The position numbers and the translations under genes were made by a program. Of a DNA stretch of 64,000 bases, positions 54,760 to 63,968 are shown in pieces (positions within the stretch are counted from its first letter, which is position 1; every line of letters begins with the position of its first letter). Origin of the DNA: Acidimicrobiales bacterium. Lineage in GTDB: Bacteria; Actinomycetota; Acidimicrobiia; Acidimicrobiales; Iamiaceae. The notes beneath the pieces are model-generated. The model was not told where the DNA came from. It saw nothing but the letters and a program-made list of their open reading frames with translations, and made no database searches. The stretch lies in the NCBI GenBank assembly GCA_030447445.1, contig JAUJOW010000001.1:338163-402162 (forward strand). The letters are read 5' to 3'.

Positions 54760-56277
54760 TCAAGCCACCGCCGCCGGCTCCAACAGGCCCGGGTGGGCCC
54801 GCAGGGCAAGGGCCATGCCGACCTGCTCGGCGTCGAGCGGCCCGCTGCCGCCGGCGAGGTCGGCCAGCGTGCGGGCCACCCGCCGGACCCGAGCCACGCC
54901 ACGGGCGCTCAGGCGGCCTTGGCGAAGGGTGGCCTCGAGGAGGTCGACGGCGCCGGGGCCGAGGGCAGCGAGCTCGTCGAGCCTCCCGGCGGGGATCTCG
55001 GCGTTGCACCGCACGCCTCGCTCCTGTGCCCGTCGCCGGGCCTCGAGCACCCGGGCGGCGACGAACGCACTGCGCTCACCTGGGGCTCGGCCGAGCAACG
55101 CACCGATGTCGGGGCGGGCGACGTCCACTCGGAGGTCGAACCGGTCGACGAGCGGGCCCGAGAGCCGCCGTCGGTAGCGGTGGCGGGCCCCGTCGGTGCA
55201 ACGGCAGCCGCCGGGCTCGTTGCCCTCACCGCACGGGCAGGGGTTCATGGCGGCGACGAGCAGGAAGCGGGCGGGCAACGTGACCGAGGCCCGGGCTCGT
55301 GAGATGCGGACGCAGCCGTCCTCGAGCGGCTGGCGGAGCGACTGCAGCACGGTGGGGGTGAACTCCCCGAGCTCGTCCAGGAACAGGGCGCCGCCGTGGC
55401 TGAGGCTGAGCTCGCCGGGTCGCATGGTGGCGGTGCCGCCCCCCACGAGGGAGACCATCGAGGAGGAGTGATGAGGGGCCCGGAACGGGGGCAGCATCAC
55501 GAGGCCGCCGGGCGGCAGGGCGACACCGGCGGCGCTGTGCACTCGGGTGGCGTCGCGGGCCTCGTCCCGGTCGAGGGCAGGAAGGATCCCGGGCAGACGC
55601 TGCGCGAGCATCGTCTTGCCGGCACCCGGTGGGCCGATCAACAGGAGGTGGTGACCGCCGGCGGCTGCCACCTCGAGGCTCTTGCGGGCCACCGGCTGCC
55701 CCCGGACATCGGAGAGGTCGGGAGGAGGCGGAGGCGGAGGGGCAGGTGGCGGCTCGGGATGCTCGGGCCAGGGCTCCTTGCCGCGGAGGGCGGCGATCAG
55801 CTCGGCCAGTGTGGCCACCGGACGGACCAGGTGGCGGTCGACGAGGCGGGCGTCGGCGGCCGACGCCAGGGGCACGACGGCGACGGCGCTGGCCAGGGCG
55901 TCGAGAAGGGGGACCATGCCCGGCACCGGCCGCACCGAGCCGTCGAGACCGAGCTCGCCGAGGAAGCCAAGGCCGGTGAGGGCGGGCGCGGGGATCACCT
56001 CGCTGGCCACGAGCACGCCGACGGCCACGGCGAGATCGAGTCCGCTGCCCACCTTGCGCACCGTTGAGGGAGCCAGGTTGACGGTGATGCGACGGGTCGG
56101 CCAGTCGTGCCCGGACGACAGGATGGCGGCACGAGCCCGGTCGCGGGCTTCCCGGCACGACGTGTCGGGGAGACCGACGACGGTGAAGCACGGGAGGCCC
56201 TTGGATACGTGCACCTCGACGGTGACGGCGCGGCCGTCGACGCCGAGCAGCGTGGCCGATGGGACCAGGGCGAGCAT
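54760..56277 (-). CDS. comM: YifB/ComM AAA+ helicase-like protein
   Basis: A 505-residue Mg-chelatase-like ComM, a hexameric AAA+ protein that widens recombination during transformation. The N-terminal Lon-protease-like domain (VTVEVHVSKGLPCFTVVGLPD) leads to the AAA+ core with GPPGAGKTM, DELGEF, AAMNPCPCGE with zinc-like Cys residues, and DRFDLRV, and then the C-terminal lid. ATG 56277 has GGGAGG upstream. It is immediately followed by dprA. Confidence 0.94.
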   Translation of the reverse strand: MLALVPSATLLGVDGRAVTVEVHVSKGLPCFTVVGLPDTSCREARDRARAAILSSGHDWPTRRITVNLAPSTVRKVGSGLDLAVAVGVLVASEVIPAPALTGLGFLGELGLDGSVRPVPGMVPLLDALASAVAVVPLASAADARLVDRHLVRPVATLAELIAALRGKEPWPEHPEPPPAPPPPPPPDLSDVRGQPVARKSLEVAAAGGHHLLLIGPPGAGKTMLAQRLPGILPALDRDEARDATRVHSAAGVALPPGGLVMLPPFRAPHHSSSMVSLVGGGTATMRPGELSLSHGGALFLDELGEFTPTVLQSLRQPLEDGCVRISRARASVTLPARFLLVAAMNPCPCGEGNEPGGCRCTDGARHRYRRRLSGPLVDRFDLRVDVARPDIGALLGRAPGERSAFVAARVLEARRRAQERGVRCNAEIPAGRLDELAALGPGAVDLLEATLRQGRLSARGVARVRRVARTLADLAGGSGPLDAEQVGMALALRAHPGLLEPAAVA

Positions 56278-56498
56278 CGGAGAACCTCCCCACCCGGCGA
56301 GGCCGGGAGTCGGTGTGCGGGGAGGTCGTGGCGCCGACCAACGAGCGGTGGAGCACCGGGAAGCGGGGCTCGAGGACCACGAGGACCGGTCCGGTTCGTG
56401 CTCAGTTGTCACCCTACCCACACGGTATGACAGTGACCGCCGCAGGCGGTCCCCGCCAGGGCGGCGGGTGGGGTCGGCGGACGTGTGACAGTGCCGGG

Positions 56499-57284
56499 TC
56501 AGCGGCCCCGGAAGCGGGGCTCTCGCTTGGCCGTGAACGCGGCGAGGGCCTCGGCGGCATCCTCGGTCCCGAAGTTCACGACCTGGCACCGGGCCTCGGC
56601 CTCGATGGCCTCCTCCAGGCTCGAGGAGAACGCTTCATCGATCAGCCGCTTGGTGAGACCGAGGGCGATGGGAGGACCAGCGGCCAGGCGGACCGCCCAG
56701 TCGTCGACGAACCGGTCGAGCTCCTCGGCCGGCACCACCCGGTTGACCAGGCCGATCCGGTCGGCCTCCCGGGCGTCGATGATCTCGGCCAGCAGGGCCA
56801 GCTCCTTGGCTCGGTGGACGCCGACCAGCCTGGGCAGGAGCCACGAGCCGCCGAAGTCGATGGACAGCCCCCGTCGGGTGAAGATCTCCGAGAAGCGGGC
56901 GGTGTCCGAGGCGACGATCAGGTCGCAGGTCAGCGCCAGGTTGAGCCCGGCACCGGCGGCCACGCCGTTGACCTTGGCGATGGTCGGCTGCGGGATGCGG
57001 TGCAGGGCGATGCACACCTCGCCGATCCGGCGCATCCGCGTGAGCCCGTCGACCTCGGCCGTGACCGCATCGCCCAGGTCGGCGCCTGAGCAGAACGCGT
57101 CGCCGGCCCCGGTGACGACGAGCACCCGGTCGTCGGGATCGGCGGCGAGGGAGCGGAACACCGCGAGCAGCTCGTCGAACATGGCCATCGAGGCGGCGTT
57201 CTTGCGGTGCGGCCGGTCGAGGGTGACGGTGACGACACCGTTGGCCCGCTCGACCCGGATCGTCTCGAGGTCCGGTTCGGTCAC
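56499..57284 (-). CDS. Enoyl-CoA hydratase/isomerase family protein
   Basis: A 261-residue crotonase-fold protein. The oxyanion-hole motifs are AFCSGADLGD and NGVAAGAGLNLALTCD, and FGGSWLLPRLVGVHRAKEL follows. The two usual catalytic acids of a true hydratase are not obvious: the first position after the second oxyanion motif reads FGGSW, so an isomerase or other crotonase chemistry is possible. GTG 57284 is chosen because TATCGT lies 7 nt upstream. It is divergent from the small membrane protein gene. Confidence 0.85.
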   Translation of the reverse strand: MTEPDLETIRVERANGVVTVTLDRPHRKNAASMAMFDELLAVFRSLAADPDDRVLVVTGAGDAFCSGADLGDAVTAEVDGLTRMRRIGEVCIALHRIPQPTIAKVNGVAAGAGLNLALTCDLIVASDTARFSEIFTRRGLSIDFGGSWLLPRLVGVHRAKELALLAEIIDAREADRIGLVNRVVPAEELDRFVDDWAVRLAAGPPIALGLTKRLIDEAFSSSLEEAIEAEARCQVVNFGTEDAAEALAAFTAKREPRFRGR

Positions 57285-57291
57285 CGCCGGC

Positions 57292-57297
57292 ACGATA
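57292..57297 (-). promoter_or_regulatory. -10-like box TATCGT for enoyl-CoA hydratase
   Basis: TATCGT on the minus strand, 7 nt before GTG 57284. It overlaps the divergent plus-strand -10 box by four bases. Confidence 0.5.
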
Positions 57298-57299
57298 CT
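57294..57299 (+). promoter_or_regulatory. -10-like box GATACT for small membrane protein
   Basis: GATACT, 6 nt before ATG 57306. Weak match (first base G). Overlaps the opposite box, so the two may exclude each other. Confidence 0.35.
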
Positions 57300-57305
57300 G
57301 ATGGC

Positions 57306-57416
57306 ATGGGCCTGAACCCGTTCCGTCAACAGCAGCGCAGGAGCGGGGACTACGTCATGGTCGCCGTCGCCTTAGTGGTGTGCACCCTGCTGGTGGTGTG
57401 GGCGGTGCGGGGTTGA
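57306..57416 (+). CDS. 36-residue single-pass membrane protein
   Basis: MGLNPFRQQQRRSGDYVMV then a hydrophobic stretch VALVVCTLLVVWAVRG: a short, basic N-terminus and one membrane helix, as in many small actinobacterial membrane proteins. It starts leaderless behind GATACT and converges with yraN. Such a short frame would be missed by most annotation. I accept it because start, promoter-like box, helix and stop fit together. Confidence 0.6.
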   Translation: MGLNPFRQQQRRSGDYVMVAVALVVCTLLVVWAVRG

Positions 57417-57516
57417 GCCGCCACGGCCGGCGGCGGGTGCCGTCGGCGAGCACCACGGCGACCAACCGTGGGCCGGCACCCTCGGAAACCGAGGCCCCGA
57501 GCCCGATCGAACCGGC

Positions 57517-57535
57517 GGTCACCGGCGCGGTGACC
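57517..57535. terminator. Hairpin between small membrane protein and yraN
   Basis: GGTCACC-GGCGC-GGTGACC, a perfect 7-bp stem just after the yraN stop (57541) and 100 bp after the stop at 57416. No U-tract. Possible bidirectional terminator. Confidence 0.5.
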
Positions 57536-57540
57536 CGGGG

Positions 57541-57888
57541 TCAGAAGGCGGCCTCGATGACCTCGACGGCGCTGCCCATGACCGCGGCCACGTCGAAGCG
57601 GATCTCCCGCGGCGCGAAGGTCGACTCCTCGCTCAGCCACCGACCGGCCAGCCGGCGCAGGCGACGCTGCTTGGTGGTGGTGACGGCCTCGGCGGGCACA
57701 CCGAAGGCATCGGTGGTGCGGGTCTTCACCTCGCAGAACACCACCACCCGGTCACGGGTGACCACGAGGTCGATCTCGCCGTCCGGGCACCGCCAGTTGC
57801 GGGCCAGCACCGTCCAACCCTGCTCCTCGTACCAGGCGCTGGCCCGGGCCTCACCGTGAGCCCCGAGCCGGCGCCGGCGATCGGTCAC
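57541..57888 (-). CDS. yraN: YraN (UPF0102) family protein
   Basis: A 115-residue YraN with a Holliday-junction-resolvase-like/endonuclease fold of unproven activity. LGAHGEARASAWYEEQGWTVLARNWR, GEIDLVV and VFCEVKTRTTDAFG carry the E-D-EVK catalytic-looking residues. The start is GTG 57888. It lies between rplS/DUF2469 and the comM group, separated from DUF2469 by repeat copy C. Confidence 0.92.
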   Translation of the reverse strand: MTDRRRRLGAHGEARASAWYEEQGWTVLARNWRCPDGEIDLVVTRDRVVVFCEVKTRTTDAFGVPAEAVTTTKQRRLRRLAGRWLSEESTFAPREIRFDVAAVMGSAVEVIEAAF

Positions 57889-57910
57889 CGGTGCTCCATC
57901 TGCTCTAAGA

Positions 57911-58014
57911 GGTTGCGCGGATAGGTCACGTCATGTCCCCGAGAGCAGTGCGGCTTCGCCGCAACATGCTCTGTGCTCGATGGAGGCCTCGCCTATCGGC
58001 TCGGCCTCTAATGC
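57911..58014 (+). repeat. Dispersed two-hairpin repeat, copy C
   Basis: Plus-strand copy of the 104-bp repeat, 92 of 104 positions equal to copy A by hand alignment. Here it lies opposite to transcription in the 176-bp gap between yraN and DUF2469. Both hairpin stems are unchanged; differences cluster in the 10-base segment after the first hairpin. Confidence 0.85.
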
Positions 58015-58064
58015 GATGACCTGCGCCGCCAACACGGGAGACGATCCTCTGGACGCGGGGCCGC

Positions 58065-58364
58065 TCAAGGGATGGCGTCGGGACGGGGCAGCTCCTCGAT
58101 GTTCACGTCCTTGAACGTGACGACGCGGACCGAGGACACGAAGCGGGTCTGGCGGTACATGTCCCACACCCAGGCGTCGCGCAGCTCGAGCTCGACGTAG
58201 GTCCGCCCGTCGACGTCGCGCACCGAGCGCTCGACGGCGTTGGCGAGGTAGAAGCGCCGTTCCGTCTCCACCACGTAGGAGAACATCGGAGACACGTCCT
58301 TGTACTCCTTGTAGAGCTGCAGCTCGATCTCGGCCTCGTAGCGCTCGAGATCGTCGGTGCTCAT
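58065..58364 (-). CDS. DUF2469 family protein
   Basis: A 99-residue protein of the actinobacterial DUF2469 family: DDLERYEAEIELQLYKEYKDV, FSYVVETERRFYLANAVE and ELRDAWVWDMYRQTRFV are its characteristic blocks. Function unknown. ATG 58364 is the obvious start but lacks a ribosome site. It is always near rplS/lepB in actinobacteria; here rplS is 66 bp upstream and no lepB is seen. Confidence 0.88.
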   Translation of the reverse strand: MSTDDLERYEAEIELQLYKEYKDVSPMFSYVVETERRFYLANAVERSVRDVDGRTYVELELRDAWVWDMYRQTRFVSSVRVVTFKDVNIEELPRPDAIP

Positions 58365-58430
58365 CGACGGTCCGGTTCGCTGGCCTGCGGCTCACCCACG
58401 GTCCGGCACCCTAGATGGCGCACACCGGGG

Positions 58431-58784
58431 TCAGCGGAAGCGCTTCTCCTTGACCTTGGCCGCCTTGCCGACCCGGTCACGCAGGTAGAACAGCTTGGCC
58501 CGCCGCACGTCGCCCCGAGTCACCACCTCGATCTCGTCCACGATCGGGGTGTGCAGCGGGAAGGTCCGCTCGACACCGACGCCGTAGCTGAGCTTGCGCA
58601 CCGTGAAGGTCTCCCGAACCCCGCTCCCCTGGCGGCGGATGACCACGCCCTGGAAGACCTGGATGCGGGCCTTGTTCCCCTCCACCACCCGCACGTGGAC
58701 CTTGACGGTGTCGCCGGGCGCGAAGTCGGGGATCTGCTCGGACGGCTTCTTGTGCTGGTCGTCGACGAGGTCGGTGCGGTGCAC
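58431..58784 (-). CDS. rplS: 50S ribosomal protein L19
   Basis: A 117-residue L19 at the 30S-50S interface. [59 protein letters not shown] and [22 protein letters not shown] are diagnostic. GTG 58784 is preferred over GTG 58793: AAGGAG lies about 10 nt before the first but only one base before the second. It is last of the rpsP-khpA-rimM-trmD-rplS group. Confidence 0.96.
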   Translation of the reverse strand: MHRTDLVDDQHKKPSEQIPDFAPGDTVKVHVRVVEGNKARIQVFQGVVIRRQGSGVRETFTVRKLSYGVGVERTFPLHTPIVDEIEVVTRGDVRRAKLFYLRDRVGKAAKVKEKRFR

Positions 58785-58858
58785 GGCGTGCACGCTCCTT
58801 GGGGGGCGAGTCGGGCCACCGGCCGGGCGCCGAAGGCGCCGGGAGGCGACCGGTGACC

Positions 58859-59593
58859 CTAGACGAGGTCGTCGGGGGCGGGAAACTCCGCCATCAGCTT
58901 CTCGTCCTCGGCGCTCAAGCCGCCGCGGCGGTCGATGAGGTCGGGCCGGGCCCGCCCCGTGCGGGCCAGGGCCTGCGCTCGGCGCCAGCGGGCGATGCGG
59001 CCGTGGTCGCCGGAACGCAACACCTCGGGTACGGGCCAGCCCCGGAACACCGCCGGGCGGGTGTACTGCGGGTGCTCGAGCAACCCGTCGGTGAACGACT
59101 CCTCCAGGGCCGATGCCTGGTTGCCCATCACCCCGGGGACCAGGCGACCCACGGCCTCGAGGACCACCATGGCCGCCACCTCCCCCCCGGCCAGCACGAC
59201 GTCGCCGATGGACAGCTCACCGTCGACCAGGTGGGCCCGGACCCGCGCATCGACGCCCTCGTAGCGCCCGCACAGCAGCGAGAAACCCTCGGTGGCAGCC
59301 AGCTCGACGGCCACGGACTGGTCGAAGCGGCGCCCGCCGGGACCGAGGAGGAGGAGGGGACGGGGCGGGGCGGCGGCCTCGACGGCAGCGAAGACCGGCT
59401 CGGGCATGAGGACCATCCCGGCGCCACCGCCGAAGGGGGCGTCGTCGACCGACCGGTGCGGGTCGACGGCGTGGGCCCGCAGGTCATGTATACGCAGGTC
59501 GAGCAGACCTCGCTGCCGGGCTCGGCCGAGCAGGCTCTCGGCGGCGAAGGCGTCGACCATGGCCGGGAAGATGGTGAAGACCTCGATCCGCAC
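58859..59593 (-). CDS. trmD: tRNA (guanine-N1)-methyltransferase
   Basis: A 244-residue TrmD, which methylates G37 of tRNAs using SAM bound in a trefoil knot. [31 protein letters not shown] and [33 protein letters not shown] are the knot and SAM motifs. GTG 59593 ([10 protein letters not shown]) is the start. Between rimM and rplS as usual. Confidence 0.96.
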   Translation of the reverse strand: MRIEVFTIFPAMVDAFAAESLLGRARQRGLLDLRIHDLRAHAVDPHRSVDDAPFGGGAGMVLMPEPVFAAVEAAAPPRPLLLLGPGGRRFDQSVAVELAATEGFSLLCGRYEGVDARVRAHLVDGELSIGDVVLAGGEVAAMVVLEAVGRLVPGVMGNQASALEESFTDGLLEHPQYTRPAVFRGWPVPEVLRSGDHGRIARWRRAQALARTGRARPDLIDRRGGLSAEDEKLMAEFPAPDDLV

Positions 59594-59632
59594 CGGTCCA
59601 GGGTTCCACACCGCCTCGACCGGCCCGGCCGC

Positions 59633-60115
59633 TCAACCGGCGTCGTCGAGCAGCCCCTCCGGCGGGTCGATCACCACCCGCTCGGGGAGATCGGCTTCGT
59701 CGACGATGAACACCACCGGGACCAGGACCCCGCCCGGCAGCACCATGAGGTCGCTGGCCGGGTTGGCTTCCACCGCCTCCACCCGCCCGCACGAGCGACC
59801 GGCCGTGGTGCGAACCTCGGCGCCGATGAGCTCGTGCACCCAGAGGGCGTCGTCGTCGACCAGGGGTTCTGCCCGCAGCACCGTCCCCCGCAGCGCGTCG
59901 GCGGCGGTGCGGTCGGCGACGCCCTCGAAGTCCACGATCCAGCGGTGCTGGTGGCGGCGGGCGCTGCGGACCACGAGTGGGCCGGCATCGGTGGACAGCA
60001 CCGAACCGGGGGCCAGGCGGTCGGTCACGTCGGTGCCGAGGGAGACGATGACCTCGCCGCTCAACCCGTGTGCCTTGGCGATGCGGCCCACCTCGAGCAT
60101 GGGAGGCGGAGGCAC
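59633..60115 (-). CDS. rimM: 16S rRNA processing protein RimM
   Basis: A 160-residue RimM that matures the 30S head with S19. EVGRIAKAHGLSGEVIV opens the barrel, GVADRTAADALRGTVLRAE continues it, and the PRC domain has DALWVHELIGAEV and VPVVFIVDEADLPERVVIDPPEGLL. Starts at GTG 60115 or, better matching the family, ATG 60100 (MLEVGRIAKAHG). Confidence 0.93.
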   Translation of the reverse strand: MPPPPMLEVGRIAKAHGLSGEVIVSLGTDVTDRLAPGSVLSTDAGPLVVRSARRHQHRWIVDFEGVADRTAADALRGTVLRAEPLVDDDALWVHELIGAEVRTTAGRSCGRVEAVEANPASDLMVLPGGVLVPVVFIVDEADLPERVVIDPPEGLLDDAG

Positions 60116-60137
60116 GGGCCGACGGGGCGGCGAGCGC

Positions 60138-60656
60138 TCAGTCGACGAACTCGACGTCGACTGACACGCCGTCTCGCACCGCCGCCGCCCGCACGACGGT
60201 GCGGATCGACTGCGCCACCCGACCTCGCTTGCCGATGACCCGGCCCATGTCCCCGGGGCCGACGCGCACGTTGAGGGTCACGCCGCCACGGCGGCCATCC
60301 TCGACGTCGACCTCCACAGCATCGGGCTCCTCCACCACCGCCCTGGCCAGGTACTCGAGCACGGTGCGGGCGTTGCCCGCCGGCTCCATGTCGGCTCCTT
60401 CGTGCCCGTCCCCGGCACCGCCGAGGTCGCCGACACCACCAAGATCGTCGTGACCGCCGAGATCCTGGCCGGCGAGGTCTTGGCCGGCGAGATCGTCGTC
60501 ACCACCGAGGTCTTGGTCGGCGAGGTCGCCGGCGGCCAGGTCCCCCGCCGGGTCGTCCACGTCGAGGCCGGTGTCGAGGGCATCAGCGTCGAGGTCGTCG
60601 TCGAGGGCGTCAGCGTCGAGGTCGGTGTCGAGCTCGTCAGGGTCGCGAGGGCTCAC
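60138..60656 (-). CDS. khpA: KH-domain RNA-binding protein with acidic extension
   Basis: A KhpA-like KH protein. The last 83 residues are normal: ARTVLEYLARAVVEEPDAVEV, GRVIGKRGRVAQSIRTVVRAAA with the GKRG loop. The frame extends 89 residues upstream as Asp/Leu/Gly/Ala repeats (DLAGQDLAGQDLGG). GTG 60656 overlaps the rpsP stop (GTGA), supporting the long form; ATG 60389 (MEPAGNARTV) has AAGGAG with 5-6 nt spacing, supporting the short form. Both may be used. It probably pairs with an RNA chaperone partner elsewhere. Confidence 0.85.
   Translation of the reverse strand: MSPRDPDELDTDLDADALDDDLDADALDTGLDVDDPAGDLAAGDLADQDLGGDDDLAGQDLAGQDLGGHDDLGGVGDLGGAGDGHEGADMEPAGNARTVLEYLARAVVEEPDAVEVDVEDGRRGGVTLNVRVGPGDMGRVIGKRGRVAQSIRTVVRAAAVRDGVSVDVEFVD
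60573..60626 (-). repeat. 27-bp tandem repeat in khpA extension
   Basis: GTCGAGGGC(A/G)TCAGCGTCGAGGTCG begins at 60573 and again at 60600, a 27-bp period with few changes; a third, partial unit follows. It encodes the Asp-Leu-Asp-Ala-Asp-Ala-Leu-Asp units of the acidic extension. Confidence 0.75.
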
Positions 60657-60967
60657 GGGGCGTCGGCGGCGACGGTCTCGGCGGCGACGGGTTCGGCGGG
60701 CACCTCGGTGCCCTGCTCGAAGTGGGCCCAGGCGCCCGAGACGGCGAGCAGCTTCTGCACCCGTTCGGTTGGCTGGGCCCCTCGCCGCAACCAGTCCACC
60801 GCCCGAGCGTTGTCGATGCGGATGCCCGACGGCTCGAGCCGCGGCTGATAGGTGCCGACGATCTCGATGAAGCGGCCGTTGCGGGGCGATCGGGCGTCGG
60901 CGGCGACGACGCGGTAGGTCGGCTGCTTCTTCTTGCCCATCCGCATGAGGCGGAGCTTCACGGCCAC
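60653..60967 (-). CDS. rpsP: 30S ribosomal protein S16
   Basis: A 104-residue S16: KLRLMRMGKKKQPTYRVVAADARSPRNGRFIEIVGTY with PSGIRIDNARAVDWLRRGAQPTE. The start is GTG 60967. The tail adds about 20 Ala/Glu residues (EVPAEPVAAETVAADAP). Its stop overlaps the khpA long-form start. First of the rpsP-khpA-rimM-trmD-rplS group; ffh is 76 bp upstream. Confidence 0.97.
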   Translation of the reverse strand: MAVKLRLMRMGKKKQPTYRVVAADARSPRNGRFIEIVGTYQPRLEPSGIRIDNARAVDWLRRGAQPTERVQKLLAVSGAWAHFEQGTEVPAEPVAAETVAADAP

Positions 60968-61043
60968 GGGTATCGCTTCCTCGGTGTCGTCGACGACGGC
61001 GGCTCGACCGAGCCGACCGGCAATGCTGCCCGGCCGCGGCCGG

Positions 61044-62501
<1,458 letters not shown>

Positions 62502-62510
62502 GGACCGACG

Positions 62511-62516
62511 ATCCTA
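62511..62516 (-). promoter_or_regulatory. -10-like box TAGGAT for ffh
   Basis: TAGGAT on the minus strand, 9 nt before ATG 62501; no Shine-Dalgarno. Confidence 0.45.
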
Positions 62517-62528
62517 CCGGACGGGTCC

Positions 62529-62545
62529 GGGCCGGCGGCCGGCCC
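62529..62545. terminator. Hairpin between YtxH-like gene and ffh
   Basis: GGGCCGG-CGG-CCGGCCC (7-bp stem), directly before the ffh -10 box and 21 bp after the stop at 62567. No U-tract. Confidence 0.45.
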
Positions 62546-62566
62546 GCCCCTCGGCCGGTCGGGTGG

Positions 62567-62767
62567 TCAGAGGGAGGTCGGGGCGTTGCCGGTCCGGGCC
62601 TCGATCTCCTCTCGCAACCGGTCCCGCAGCTCTCGCCCCGTCATCGGGGCGAACAGCAGGCCGATGGCGACCCCGACCGCGAAGGTGACCAGCCGTCGGT
62701 AGCCGAGGAGCCCGAGGACCCACAGCGCCAACTTCATCGGGGAGAAGACCAACCGGATGAGGAACAT
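62567..62767 (-). CDS. Small YtxH-like membrane protein
   Basis: A 66-residue protein: MFLIRLVFSPMKLALWVLGLLG then YRRLVTFAVGVAIGLLFAPMTGRELRDRLREEIE. The hydrophobic helix followed by GLLFAPMTGRELR is the YtxH-type signature (often described as GLLFAPxxG). Function unknown; proteins like it are membrane-anchored and basic/amphipathic at the C-terminus. Between ftsY (43 bp away) and ffh. Confidence 0.7.
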   Translation of the reverse strand: MFLIRLVFSPMKLALWVLGLLGYRRLVTFAVGVAIGLLFAPMTGRELRDRLREEIEARTGNAPTSL

Positions 62768-62810
62768 GGGCGCAGCCTCGCGCACGCAGCCGGTCGATGG
62801 GCGTGATCGG

Positions 62811-63953
62811 CTACTCGGAGAAGAGGGCGTCGACGAACTCGTCGGGGTCGAACGGCACGAGGTCGTCGGCGGTCTCACCCAGGCCCACCAGCTTGACCGG
62901 GATGCCCAGGTCGGACTGGATGGCGAAGACGATGCCGCCCTTGGCCGAACCGTCGAGCTTGGTGAGCACCACGCCGGTCACCTCGACGGCGTCGGTGAAC
63001 TGGCGAGCCTGCTGGAGGCCGTTCTGGCCGGTGGTGGCGTCGAGCACGAGCAGGGTCTCGGTGACGGTGCCGGGAGGTTTCCCGGCCACCCGCTTCACCT
63101 TGCGCAGCTCGTCCATGAGGTTGGTCTTGGTGTGGAGGCGCCCCGCCGTGTCGGCCAGCACGAGATCGGCGTCGCGGGCGGCGGCCCGCTCGATGGCGTC
63201 GTAGATGATCGAGCTGGGGTCGGCCCCTTCGGCGCCCCGCACGAGATCGGCGCCGGCCCGCTCGGCCCAGGTGCCGAGCTGCTCGGCGGCCGCCGCCCGG
63301 AACGTGTCACCGGCGGCCATGACGATGCTGCGGCCGACCTCGGCCTCCCGCTTGGCCACCTTGCCGATGGTGGTCGTCTTGCCCACCCCGTTCACGCCGA
63401 CGAACAACCACACGTTGGCGGCGCCCTCGCGGTGGTGGAGGCTGCGATCGGCGACGGCCAGGCGCTCCTTCATCTCGGCCTTGACGGCGCCGACGAGCTG
63501 CTCGCCGTCGGTCAGGCCCTCGGACCGCACCCGTTCCCGCACCGAGTCGAGCAGCTCGGTGGCCGGACCCACCCCGACGTCGGCCCGGATGAGCGCCTCC
63601 TCGAGGTCCTCCCAGGTCTCCTGATCGATGGATCGACGGGTGAGGATGGAACCGACGTAGCCCGAGAACGTGCTGCGGGCCTTGGCCAGCCGCTCCCTGA
63701 ACGTCGGTCGGGGCGGGGCGACGACCTCGGGTTCCGGGGCCGGTGGGGCGACCTCCTCGACCCCCACGTCGGCCTCGTCGACGTCGACGGGCGGTGGCTC
63801 GAGGGTGGTGGCCCCCGCCCTGCCGCGGCGGCCGTCGTCGACGAGGGGGGGTTCGAGCTCGGGGCCCCGCCGGCGTCGGGTGGCGACGACGAATCCTGCG
63901 GTGACGGCAACGAGCACGAGCACGGCGACGAGGATGATCAGCGCTGCTTCCAT
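62811..63953 (-). CDS. ftsY: SRP receptor FtsY
   Basis: A 380-residue SRP receptor GTPase. Unlike E. coli FtsY it begins with a membrane helix (about 5-25, ALIILVAVLVLVAVTAGFVV), followed by an acidic/Pro linker to about 80, the N domain and the G domain with GVNGVGKTT (186-194), DTAGRLHT and TKLDGSAKGG. ATG 63953 is preceded by TAGGCT with a 9-nt gap. It pairs with ffh downstream. Confidence 0.96.
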   Translation of the reverse strand: MEAALIILVAVLVLVAVTAGFVVATRRRRGPELEPPLVDDGRRGRAGATTLEPPPVDVDEADVGVEEVAPPAPEPEVVAPPRPTFRERLAKARSTFSGYVGSILTRRSIDQETWEDLEEALIRADVGVGPATELLDSVRERVRSEGLTDGEQLVGAVKAEMKERLAVADRSLHHREGAANVWLFVGVNGVGKTTTIGKVAKREAEVGRSIVMAAGDTFRAAAAEQLGTWAERAGADLVRGAEGADPSSIIYDAIERAAARDADLVLADTAGRLHTKTNLMDELRKVKRVAGKPPGTVTETLLVLDATTGQNGLQQARQFTDAVEVTGVVLTKLDGSAKGGIVFAIQSDLGIPVKLVGLGETADDLVPFDPDEFVDALFSE

Positions 63954-63962
63954 GGCCGGCGC

Positions 63963-63968
63963 AGCCTA
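63963..63968 (-). promoter_or_regulatory. -10-like box TAGGCT for ftsY
   Basis: TAGGCT on the minus strand, 9 nt before ATG 63953. The first three bases are also a stop codon of the upstream frame, so the signal is ambiguous. Confidence 0.35.

Noticed and set aside
60573..60626. CRISPR-like direct repeats
   Set aside because: The 27-bp units abut without spacers, keep the reading frame, and encode an acidic protein repeat.
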